Below, in pieces: positions 24,038-30,433 of a stretch of DNA of 64,000 bases. The stretch is from Candidatus Nomurabacteria bacterium (GTDB lineage: Bacteria > Patescibacteria > Paceibacteria > UBA9973). A program made the position numbers and the translations under genes. The first letter of the stretch is position 1. Each line of letters opens with the position of its first letter. The DNA lies in assembly GCA_023267435.1 (NCBI GenBank), contig JAHFNH010000004.1:11729-75728 (forward strand), given 5' to 3'. The notes below the pieces were generated by a model. The model ran no database searches, had not been told where the DNA came from, and saw only the letters and a list, made by a program, of their open reading frames with translations.

Positions 24038-25170
24038 TTTCGTGTCCTCCTTTTAGGTTTAGTTTTTTTACCATCAACACTTGTTGTGGCCATTACTTTA
24101 ACATCAGATGATGCTCCTCCTCCATAGCTTAGTAATTCAGTATCCTTTACTTGTTCCAGTTTCATAAACTCTGCAAGTTGAGGATTATTTTTCATTACTT
24201 TACCCATTGAGTTAAAATAAGCTCCATCTGCATCTGCATCAATTAAACGAGCTTCTCTTCTTTTTTCAGCTGTTTTAACCAAAGCAGAACCTTCATTCTC
24301 TGCTATAAGTTTGGCAACTTGAGATTTCTCCACCTCTGCATTTGCGGGGCTCTTAACCATTTCATAGAATTTAAGCTCTACAAGATGAACTTTGATACCG
24401 AGCGCTTTTTCTGTAACAGCATCCACAGCTTCTATGATTGTTGTAGCAAGCTTAGAATTTTGGTCAAGCTTTCCCATATTTTGAAAAGTTTCCCAATCTT
24501 GATCGTTTGCAAAATCTTCAAAAGCTGTTTCTACGGCAGTTGAGGCTTGAGTAAAAATGATTCCCTGAGGGGGAACTTTAAAGATAACTTTAATAATGTT
24601 CATTACTTGAAATGTAACAATTAGAACAGCATTAATTTTAATAGTACCTTCATCTTTACCATCAACATTTTTACTAGCACCTTTTTTGCTTCTTGTGGCA
24701 GTTTTTTTAGCAGGTTTTGATTTCATTGCTTTCATTTCTACATCTGTAATTTCTACAGCGTGGGCATAAAAGCGGCTAAAAGAAGTACAATCTTCTTTTT
24801 CTTCCAATTTTATGAAAGATTTTGCTTCAGGTGTTCTGTTTTCTACAAACTCACACCAAGAACGTTTGAAATGCATAATGCTAAAAATAGGACTTAAACC
24901 GATGTCAGTTATTCCAAGAAAGTTGAATAAACGACCTAATTTTTGTTTTTCACCAGGTTTCCAATCACCATGTTCGTCATAATGACCATCTTCTGAGTTA
25001 AATAATATTTTTACAACATTTTCTCCTTTTACGACAACTTTCCCAGTTTCTGGTGCAAGTTGTGTATAGTTCCAGTCTCTTTTTGCCCAAGCTTTTAAAA
25101 CTTGTATAATAATAACAACTACTGTCATTATTCCAAAAAGAATGCTAAATGTAATAATGTGCGTTTCCAT
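24034..25170 (-). CDS. SPFH/Band 7 (prohibitin-like) membrane protein
   Basis: It has an N-terminal membrane helix (IITFSILFGIMTVVVIIIQVL) and an SPFH-type domain to about residue 275 (KINAVLIVTFQVMNIIKVIF; ALGIKVHLVELKF), interrupted by a Lys/Ser-rich low-complexity insert (about 152-172). A helical flotillin-like segment follows (EVEKSQVAKLIAENEGSA; KRREARLIDADADG), and the C-terminal tail is basic (KTKPKRRTRK). Such proteins form membrane-bound cages or scaffolds that hold proteases or order membranes. AAGGAG lies 9 bases before the ATG, an unusual strong ribosome binding site here, and a long leader with a two-tier hairpin precedes it. The insert in the SPFH domain is odd. Confidence 0.75.
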   Translation of the reverse strand: METHIITFSILFGIMTVVVIIIQVLKAWAKRDWNYTQLAPETGKVVVKGENVVKILFNSEDGHYDEHGDWKPGEKQKLGRLFNFLGITDIGLSPIFSIMHFKRSWCEFVENRTPEAKSFIKLEEKEDCTSFSRFYAHAVEITDVEMKAMKSKPAKKTATRSKKGASKNVDGKDEGTIKINAVLIVTFQVMNIIKVIFKVPPQGIIFTQASTAVETAFEDFANDQDWETFQNMGKLDQNSKLATTIIEAVDAVTEKALGIKVHLVELKFYEMVKSPANAEVEKSQVAKLIAENEGSALVKTAEKRREARLIDADADGAYFNSMGKVMKNNPQLAEFMKLEQVKDTELLSYGGGASSDVKVMATTSVDGKKTKPKRRTRK

Positions 25171-25211
25171 TGTTTGTTTCTCCTTTTTATTTTAGGTTAG
25201 TTTATTATTTT

Positions 25212-25268
25212 TAGTTATGTTCAGCTAAATGCTCAAAATGAATTGAGCTACTTGGCTGAACATAACTA
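25212..25268 (-). promoter_or_regulatory. Two-tier hairpin in the SPFH gene leader
   Basis: The outer 14-bp arms TAGTTATGTTCAGC and GCTGAACATAACTA are perfectly complementary, and inside them GCTCAA pairs with TTGAGC. It lies about 40 bases before the SPFH start, in the predicted 5' leader. It could equally be a regulator site on DNA. Confidence 0.6.
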
Positions 25269-25306
25269 TTTTTCTAACCAGTTTTCAAATAACTTATTAC
25301 GCTTAA

Positions 25307-25335
25307 AGTATATCATAAACAAACAAAAAAGTCAA
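25307..25335 (-). promoter_or_regulatory. Promoter for the SPFH operon
   Basis: On the minus strand TTGACT, 17-base spacer, TATACT. The -35 lies within the terminator of the upstream gene. The block is nearly the same as the promoter at 26110-26138. Confidence 0.7.
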
Positions 25336-25357
25336 GCCTTTCGGCTCGACTTTTTTG
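25324..25357. terminator. Terminator after the TIG-domain gene
   Basis: CAAAAAAGTCAAGCC pairs with GGCTCGACTTTTTTG (one mismatch or G-U) around a TTTC loop, T tract on the minus strand. Its arm contains the -35 of the SPFH promoter. Confidence 0.85.
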
Positions 25358-25374
25358 TTATATTTTATAGCTTT

Positions 25375-26103
25375 TTAAGCGTGTTTTGGATGCAGTTCTT
25401 GTTTGGGTTTTTCTTGGGCGAAAGCCTTTCGAGCCAATATTACTATCAAGAGAATTAGGGCCAAAAGCAGTAACCATTGAGTCAAAGTTGTAGGCATTAA
25501 ACCATTTGCTCCGAAGAGTGCGCCTGCAGCAAGACTGTTGCCGGTATTAGTTGATTTAGTTGGTGTACTTTTAGTGGTTGCAGCTGGAGGTGTTTTCTTT
25601 GGAGTTGTAGTTGTTGCAGTAGTAGTTGGTTTGTTTAAATGAAACAAAGCTGCGTTTGACATTCCGCCTCCTGGTTGAGGGCTTAATACAGTTACTGAGT
25701 AAGCACCTACACCCGCCATATCTGATGTGGTAAGAGTCATGGTAAGAGTGTTTGAATTTATAAAAGTTGTAGCTCTTTCTGCACTATTCCATCTAGCCAT
25801 AGATCCAGGTACAAAGTTTGCTCCAGTGATCACTACGGTTACAGGATTACTTGTTGTATTTGCAGAATTTGGACTGATTGAATAGATAACTGGAGTAGGG
25901 TTGCTGTAAGTTGGTGTTGGGTTTGTAACAGGAGGATAGGAAGGATTTGGATTGGTAGGATTAGATGGTGCTGAAGTTCCACTACCTGCAGAATAGAAGC
26001 CTGCATTAGCATGCATAGGCAAGACAAACATAACACTGAAAATAGAAACAGCCAGTATCCCCAAGGCGTTTAATATTAAGTTGTTATTTGTTTTAGTTTT
26101 CAT
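25375..26103 (-). CDS. Surface protein with TIG/IPT domain and C-terminal membrane anchor
   Basis: Signal peptide (NLILNALGILAVSIFSVMFVLPMHANA), a Pro/Asn/Thr-rich spacer, one IPT/TIG-like domain (about 70-155: PVIYSISPNSANTTSNPVTV, GANFVPGSMARWN, SVTVLSPQPGGGMSN), a Thr/Lys/Pro-rich stalk, and a C-terminal helix (LTQWLLLLALILLIVILARKAF) with a basic tail. This is the plan of a stalked, membrane-anchored surface protein with the Ig-like domain outside. The promoter TTGACT-17-TATACT ends 6 bases before the ATG, so the message should be leaderless. Binding partner unknown. Confidence 0.75.
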   Translation of the reverse strand: MKTKTNNNLILNALGILAVSIFSVMFVLPMHANAGFYSAGSGTSAPSNPTNPNPSYPPVTNPTPTYSNPTPVIYSISPNSANTTSNPVTVVITGANFVPGSMARWNSAERATTFINSNTLTMTLTTSDMAGVGAYSVTVLSPQPGGGMSNAALFHLNKPTTTATTTTPKKTPPAATTKSTPTKSTNTGNSLAAGALFGANGLMPTTLTQWLLLLALILLIVILARKAFAQEKPKQELHPKHA

Positions 26104-26109
26104 ACAGAA

Positions 26110-26138
26110 AGTATATCATATATAAATACAAAAGTCAA
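26110..26138 (-). promoter_or_regulatory. Leaderless promoter of the TIG-domain gene
   Basis: On the minus strand TTGACT (26133-26138), exactly 17 bases, TATACT (26110-26115), then 6 bases to the ATG. It is one of the clearest examples of the leaderless arrangement in this window. Confidence 0.85.
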
Positions 26139-26159
26139 GCCTTACGATAACCTATTTTG

Positions 26160-26241
26160 TGCCGGGAGGGAGACTCGAACTCCCAAGGGTTGCCCCACTA
26201 GTTCCTAAGACTAGCGCGTATACCAATTCCGCCATCCCGGC
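26160..26241 (-). tRNA. tRNA-Leu (anticodon TAG)
   Basis: 82 bases, acceptor GCCGGGA/TCCCGGC, discriminator A, anticodon loop CTTAGGA between CTAGT and ACTAG, long variable arm and TTCGAGT T-loop. The 3' CCA is not encoded. First read of a cluster of four minus-strand tRNAs. Confidence 0.95.
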
Positions 26242-26267
26242 AATGTATTAAACTCTAACATTAAAAC

Positions 26268-26412
26268 AGTGCTTACGCACTCCGTCTCGCACAAGGATAT
26301 TGTGGTCACAAGTATTTTTCTACTGAAAAATCTCGCGAAGCCTATCGTATTAATAGGCACCTGTAGACGGCCCGCTCTCGGCACCGTCGTGCCTGCGGCT
26401 CGCACAAAGCAT
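26268..26412. repeat. Chain of hairpins between tRNA-Leu and tRNA-Lys
   Basis: Five successive small inverted repeats: AGTGC/GCACT (26268-26281), ATTTTTC/GAAAAAT (26314-26331), GCCTAT/ATAGGC (26340-26358), GGCAC/GTGCC (26380-26393), and a 12-bp perfect CGCACAAAGCAT/ATGCTTTGTGCG (26401-26427) that runs into the tRNA-Lys 3' end. No gene is seen. It may be an accumulation of palindromic elements or processing structures. Confidence 0.5.
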
Positions 26413-26423
26413 CCCATGCTTTG

Positions 26424-26496
26424 TGCGCCCACCAGGGATCGAACCTGGGACATTCTCCTTAAGAGGGAGCTACTCTACCAGCTGAGTTATGGGCGC
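26424..26496 (-). tRNA. tRNA-Lys (anticodon CTT)
   Basis: 73 bases, acceptor GCGCCCA/TGGGCGC, discriminator A, anticodon loop CTCTTAA, T-loop TTCGATC. CCA not encoded. The anticodon stem has one mismatch (G27-A43). Its 3' end overlaps the arm of a strong hairpin. Confidence 0.93.
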
Positions 26497-26543
26497 ATGA
26501 AATATTCAGTTATCGGCGTATAAAAACAAAACTTAAACACCGG

Positions 26544-26625
26544 TGCCCGGAGTGGGGGTCGAACCCACATCCCTTGCGAGACACGATTTTAAGTCGTGCG
26601 CGTATACCAATTCCGCCATCCGGGC
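26544..26625 (-). tRNA. tRNA-Leu (anticodon TAA)
   Basis: 82 bases, acceptor GCCCGGA/TCCGGGC, discriminator A, anticodon loop CTTAAAA between CACGA and TCGTG, long variable arm. CCA not encoded. Confidence 0.95.
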
Positions 26626-26673
26626 AATTTTTAAATTATAATTCAAAACTATTCTTTTCTCAAATTACAATTG

Positions 26674-26745
26674 AGGCCTGGGGCGGAATTGAACCGCCGC
26701 ATAGAGATTTTGCAGATCTCTGCCTTACCACTTGGCTACCAGGCC
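26674..26745 (-). tRNA. tRNA-Cys (anticodon GCA)
   Basis: 72 bases, acceptor GGCCTGG/CCAGGCC with T discriminator as usual for tRNA-Cys, anticodon loop CTGCAAA in a 6-bp stem, T-loop TTCAATT. CCA not encoded. Confidence 0.94.
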
Positions 26746-26775
26746 TAATATTATATTTATACTAACCAACTCATC

Positions 26776-27099
26776 TTACTTTTCTCTCAGCAATTCGTCA
26801 ATTTTTTGTCTGTTCTTTTCTCCGCGATCTATCTCAATATCAATAAAAGGAATTGTCTTTACTTCCATATTCTTTTTTAAATAATCTCGCAAGTCTGCTC
26901 TTTTGCGTTTTGCGAAGTCTAATGCATCGTGTTCTTTTGATTCTGGCAGGACTGTGATAAATATAGTTGCGCGTTTCATATCAGGAGAGGTATTACAAGA
27001 GGTGACGGTGATGAGTGAAGTTCTATTATTTTCACGTGCTAAAAATTGAGCTGCGAGCTCTTTGACATATTGCGCTATTTTTTCATTTCTTGGAATCAT
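26776..27099 (-). CDS. rbfA: Ribosome-binding factor A
   Basis: RbfA helps mature the 30S subunit and 16S rRNA 5' end. The ATG at 27099 gives MIPRNEKIAQYVKELAAQFL, the usual helical start; a 13-residue upstream extension would lie inside infB. Core KH-like fold: SLITVTSCNTSPDMKRATIFITVLPES, then the helix FAKRKRADLRDYLKKNM and the strand IPFIDIEIDRGEKNRQKIDELL. Length 107 is normal. The start lies 1 base after the infB stop, so the infB-rbfA pair is translationally coupled, a very widespread arrangement. Confidence 0.93.
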   Translation of the reverse strand: MIPRNEKIAQYVKELAAQFLARENNRTSLITVTSCNTSPDMKRATIFITVLPESKEHDALDFAKRKRADLRDYLKKNMEVKTIPFIDIEIDRGEKNRQKIDELLREK

Positions 27100-27100
27100 A

Positions 27101-28606
27101 TTATTTTTGTGTGATTGAGAACGATTCAAGAATATCACCGGATACTATTTCGATCTTTGATTCGATCATAGTACCGAATTCAGATCCTTCTTCGACTTTG
27201 CTTGTTTTCTGTTTACTCTTTTCAAGATTTACTATTTTACCTTTGCCTATTTCGAATTCTCGGCGAATTATTTTTACAGTTTCACCCAGAGAGATGCTTC
27301 CTTCGGTGACTTTTCCGCCGACAACTTGTCTTTCTTTTGTACGACTGAACGCTTTGATTATTTTTGCTCGTCCGGTCGTTTCAACTGTTTCCACTCTTGG
27401 GCGTCTTTTTTCCATTTCTTCTGCAAGCCACTCGGTCATTTTATAAATAATATCAAAGAAAAGAACCGGTATGTTTTGTTTTAACGCTAGGTCATTTGCA
27501 CCTTTGTCAGCTTTGACATTGAAACCGATTACGATAATGTCTGAACTTCCTTGAGATGATTTTATATCAGATTCATTGATAGGCCCGACACCTTTTTGAA
27601 TTATTTTGAATTCTGCACCATCACTTTTGATTTTACCTATTTCTTTTTCAATCGCTTCAATGGATCCCATGACGTCTGCACGTAAAATTATCGGAATGAT
27701 TTTTTTATCGCTTACTTCTCTTTTTTCAGTTTTTGTTATTTTTCCAGTTAGTATGTCTTTTGCATATTCTTCCGCATCACTTTTCTTTTCAAAAGATTTA
27801 AACATTGCTCCAACTTTGGGAACTTTATTAAAACCAACGAGTCGGACAGGGGAGGAAAATGTAGCATCGTTAACCATCTTACCTAAAAAGTTTTCCATGA
27901 TGCGGGTAGAACACAAAGCATCTTCCACTGCCACAGTCATTCCTTTTTTGAGTTTTCCATCCTTGATTACTAAAGTTGCTTGAACTCCACGTTTTGAATC
28001 CAAATTTGCTTCTATCACATAACCACTTGCTCCTTCTTCAGTGTTTGCTGTGAAATTTTCCATCTCAGCAAGTAAAAGAATAAGAGTTAAAAGATTATCT
28101 ACACCAGTGCCTACTTTGGCAGATATTTCTGCGACAGGTGTTTTACCTCCATAACCCTCAATATATATTTCATTTTCTGCGAGCTCCATTTTTGTTTTTT
28201 CAATATTGGCTGCTGGTCTGTCGATTTTATTAATAGCAACGATAAATGGAATCTTGCTTTCCAGAATTGTTTTGTAAGCTTCCACTGTTTGTGGTTTTAC
28301 TCCGTCTTCAGCTGAGACGACTAAGATAGCAATATCAGCAGCTTCTGCTCCGCGTTCGCGCATTTTGGAAAAAGCTTCGTGACCGGGAGTATCTAGGAAT
28401 GTTATTTTTTTATCTTTGCCGTGCTCATCTTTATGAACAACTTCATAAGCGGAAATATGCTGGGTAATTCCTCCAGCTTCACGGTCTACTATATTTGTCT
28501 TTCGAATATAATCCAACAATGTAGATTTACCGTGGTCGATATGACCCATAACCACCACGATTGGCGGACGCTCTGTTATATTTGTTTTTTCTTTTGAATC
28601 TTTCAT
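27101..28606 (-). CDS. infB: Translation initiation factor IF-2, minimal form
   Basis: IF-2 is the GTPase that places initiator tRNA and joins the subunits. The G1 motif GHIDHGKST is at residues 21-29, DTPGHEAF (G3) near 70, and NKID (G4) near 125; domains II-IV follow, including RADVMGSIEAIEKEI of domain III and ETGRAKI-like VETTGRAKIIKAF near the C-terminus. At 501 residues it lacks the whole N-terminal region (about 300-400 residues in E. coli) and the IF2_N domain. No Shine-Dalgarno occurs before the ATG. IF-2 is also needed for starting leaderless messages with whole ribosomes, relevant to this genome's promoter style. Confidence 0.97.
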   Translation of the reverse strand: MKDSKEKTNITERPPIVVVMGHIDHGKSTLLDYIRKTNIVDREAGGITQHISAYEVVHKDEHGKDKKITFLDTPGHEAFSKMRERGAEAADIAILVVSAEDGVKPQTVEAYKTILESKIPFIVAINKIDRPAANIEKTKMELAENEIYIEGYGGKTPVAEISAKVGTGVDNLLTLILLLAEMENFTANTEEGASGYVIEANLDSKRGVQATLVIKDGKLKKGMTVAVEDALCSTRIMENFLGKMVNDATFSSPVRLVGFNKVPKVGAMFKSFEKKSDAEEYAKDILTGKITKTEKREVSDKKIIPIILRADVMGSIEAIEKEIGKIKSDGAEFKIIQKGVGPINESDIKSSQGSSDIIVIGFNVKADKGANDLALKQNIPVLFFDIIYKMTEWLAEEMEKRRPRVETVETTGRAKIIKAFSRTKERQVVGGKVTEGSISLGETVKIIRREFEIGKGKIVNLEKSKQKTSKVEEGSEFGTMIESKIEIVSGDILESFSITQK

Positions 28607-28653
28607 TTGATTTATTTTATAGCCTAGCTACGAATTTACTAATTCGAATCACG

Positions 28654-29127
28654 CTAGGCGTGAACTTCTGCTCTTTTAAGAGTTTCTTTTTCTTCCGCCG
28701 TTAATTCATATTCTGATTTTCCTTTTTTAACAGGCTTGGCGAATACACTCATGCGTTCACGGGAATATAAACTTGAAATAACCACACCATCGCCTTCTTC
28801 GTTTAATAATCCAATTGCAAAACTTTGATTACTGCCTTGGTCAGGGAATGGATTGAAGCGCACAGTCTCAAGTCCGCGAATACTTTTCTTGAGTTTTGAA
28901 TTTATTAAGACTAACTCTTTCTCGTGTTCTTCTTTTGATTTTTTTAACTTAGCAATGTCACTCTCTAGAGCAATAATAGTATCTTCCAAATCTTTAGCCT
29001 TTTTGCCGATAAAAAATCTTTTCAAGCGTTTTTCGGTTTTAATAACCCAAATAACGCCGACAATGATGGCGATCCCAGTTAAAACAAAAAAAGCCAAGAA
29101 AATAATATTGTCGAGCTTTATATTCAT
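28654..29127 (-). CDS. DUF4446 family membrane-anchored coiled-coil protein
   Basis: It has an N-terminal membrane helix (IIFLAFFVLTGIAIIVGVIWVI), a coiled coil of about 50 residues (AKDLEDTIIALESDIAKLKKSKEEHEKEL), then the DUF4446 core GLETVRFNPFPDQGSNQSFA, IGLLNEEGDGVVISSLYSRE and VFAKPVKKGKSEYELTAEE. The core matches the family closely. Function unknown; in Firmicutes and CPR it is often near chromosome partition or recombination genes. Divergent from nifS, with only 24 bases between the start codons. Confidence 0.88.
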   Translation of the reverse strand: MNIKLDNIIFLAFFVLTGIAIIVGVIWVIKTEKRLKRFFIGKKAKDLEDTIIALESDIAKLKKSKEEHEKELVLINSKLKKSIRGLETVRFNPFPDQGSNQSFAIGLLNEEGDGVVISSLYSRERMSVFAKPVKKGKSEYELTAEEKETLKRAEVHA

Positions 29128-29139
29128 GCCTTTTCAATA

Positions 29140-29145
29140 TATACT
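29140..29145 (+). promoter_or_regulatory. -10 box, leaderless start of cysteine desulfurase gene
   Basis: TATACT with 6 bases to the ATG at 29152. A TATATT on the opposite strand, 8 bases from the DUF4446 start, overlaps it, so the two -10 boxes share the same DNA. Confidence 0.55.
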
Positions 29146-29151
29146 ATTTTT

Positions 29152-30375
29152 ATGGTTAAATCAAACAAAATATATATGGATTACGCCAGTGGCGCTTGTT
29201 CAGATCCAGCCAACCCGGGGGCTATCCATGAATTTGGAGTAAAAGCAAAGAAAAGATTGAATGAAGCAAGAGAAGAAATTGCTGGAATTTTAGGCGCGCA
29301 TTCTGATGAAATAATTTTTACCTCTGGAGCAACTGAAAGTAACAATTTGGTGATTTTAGGTGTTTTGAAAAAGTATCTTCAAAATTTTTCCCATTTGCCA
29401 CACATTGTAACTACCAACATAGAACACGCATCCGTATTGGAAGTTTGTAAATATTTAGAGAAAACAAAACAAGCAGAGATAACTTTTGTGCCAGTTGAAT
29501 CAAACGGAATAGTTTCTCCAGAAAAAATAAAAAAAGCGTTGAAAAAAAATACTATTTTAGTTTCTGTGATGTATGCGAATAATGAAATTGGCACAATCCA
29601 ACCAATACGAGAAATTGCAAAAGAAATTAGGCACTTTAGGAAAACGAAAAATTCAGCAGAATTTTCTCGGGTCCTCGGAAGGGGGTCAGCCAGACCACTC
29701 GAAAATTCTCTGAATTTCTCGTTTCCCATTTTTCATACTGATGCTACTCAGGCGATAAATTATTTGCCGATCAATGTCGAGAAGCTCGGTGTTGATTTGT
29801 TATCCTTCAATGGATTAAAAATTTACGGACCGAGCGGTGTTGGAGTTTTGTATGAAAAAAGGAATACGCCCATCAGTAGTATTATGTTTGGTGGTGATCA
29901 AGAAAGAGGATTGAGACCCGGAACAGAAAATATTAATGGAATTATTGCTTTGGCTAAAGCTTTGAAAATTACTGAACAAATAAAAGATAAAGAAGTAAAA
30001 CGCTTAACCAAGCTTCGAGATTATTTTACTAAAAAATTATTAAAATTTAATTTTGTTGTTAATGGTAGTTTGGAAAATAGATTACCCAATAATATAAATA
30101 TCACTATTCCAAAAACCCCGAGTGATCTTTTAGTAATAGAACTTTCAGCAAAGGGAATTATGGCTTCTGTAAAAAGCGCTTGTAAGTCTGGCGATGAAAA
30201 ATCTTCTCATGTCATACAAGCTATTCGTGAAGCGAAAACAGGGAAGTCTTTGTTGGATAAAGAAGTAGACGGATCTATTAGATTTTCTCTGGGCAGACAG
30301 ACGACTAAGGCTGATATTGATTACACAGTTAAAGCTTTGTCTCAAATTTTGACTAAACTAAAAAAATGGTACTAA
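29152..30375 (+). CDS. Cysteine desulfurase (NifS/IscS family) with inserted peptide
   Basis: PLP enzyme that takes sulfur from cysteine, here probably for tRNA thiolation (mnmA is in the window) and Fe-S clusters. Seen: FTSGATESNNLVI (PLP phosphate), NNEIGTIQPI, FHTDATQA, the PLP Lys in NGLKIYGPSGVG (about K223, with the usual His before it changed to Leu), RPGTENI, and the catalytic Cys in VKSACKSGD (about C344). Residues 163-192, between IAKEIR and FPIFHTDA, are encoded by a palindrome (29639-29727) and have no family counterpart; they would form a surface loop. Otherwise full length. Confidence 0.93.
   Translation: MVKSNKIYMDYASGACSDPANPGAIHEFGVKAKKRLNEAREEIAGILGAHSDEIIFTSGATESNNLVILGVLKKYLQNFSHLPHIVTTNIEHASVLEVCKYLEKTKQAEITFVPVESNGIVSPEKIKKALKKNTILVSVMYANNEIGTIQPIREIAKEIRHFRKTKNSAEFSRVLGRGSARPLENSLNFSFPIFHTDATQAINYLPINVEKLGVDLLSFNGLKIYGPSGVGVLYEKRNTPISSIMFGGDQERGLRPGTENINGIIALAKALKITEQIKDKEVKRLTKLRDYFTKKLLKFNFVVNGSLENRLPNNINITIPKTPSDLLVIELSAKGIMASVKSACKSGDEKSSHVIQAIREAKTGKSLLDKEVDGSIRFSLGRQTTKADIDYTVKALSQILTKLKKWY
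29639..29727 (+). repeat. In-frame palindromic element inside the cysteine desulfurase gene
   Basis: Left arm 29639-29666 and right arm 29701-29727 are complementary except for a bulge and two or three mismatches; loop 34 bases. The inner ends AGAATTTTC/GAAAATTCT match the arms of the uvrC element. The frame stays open and about 29 residues are added. Confidence 0.75.
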
Positions 30376-30382
30376 AGTACTG

Positions 30383-30416
30383 CGATTTCTACAATCCTTG
30401 AGGGATTAAGAAATCG
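30383..30416 (+). promoter_or_regulatory. Hairpin overlapping a promoter
   Basis: CGATTTCT-ac-AATCC-ttga-GGATT pairing to AGAAATCG. The loop and right arm hold the -35 of the next gene. It may be a T-less terminator for nifS or an operator. Confidence 0.45.
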
Positions 30417-30426
30417 GGAGTATAAT
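30398..30426 (+). promoter_or_regulatory. Leaderless promoter of the HtrA-like gene
   Basis: TTGAGG (30398-30403), 17-base spacer, TATAAT (30421-30426), 7 bases to the ATG at 30434. Confidence 0.75.
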
Positions 30427-30433
30427 TAAAACT

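Noticed and set aside
26211..26765. Reading frames across the tRNA cluster on both strands
   Set aside because: They run through tRNA-Lys, tRNA-Leu and tRNA-Cys sequences and are not proteins.
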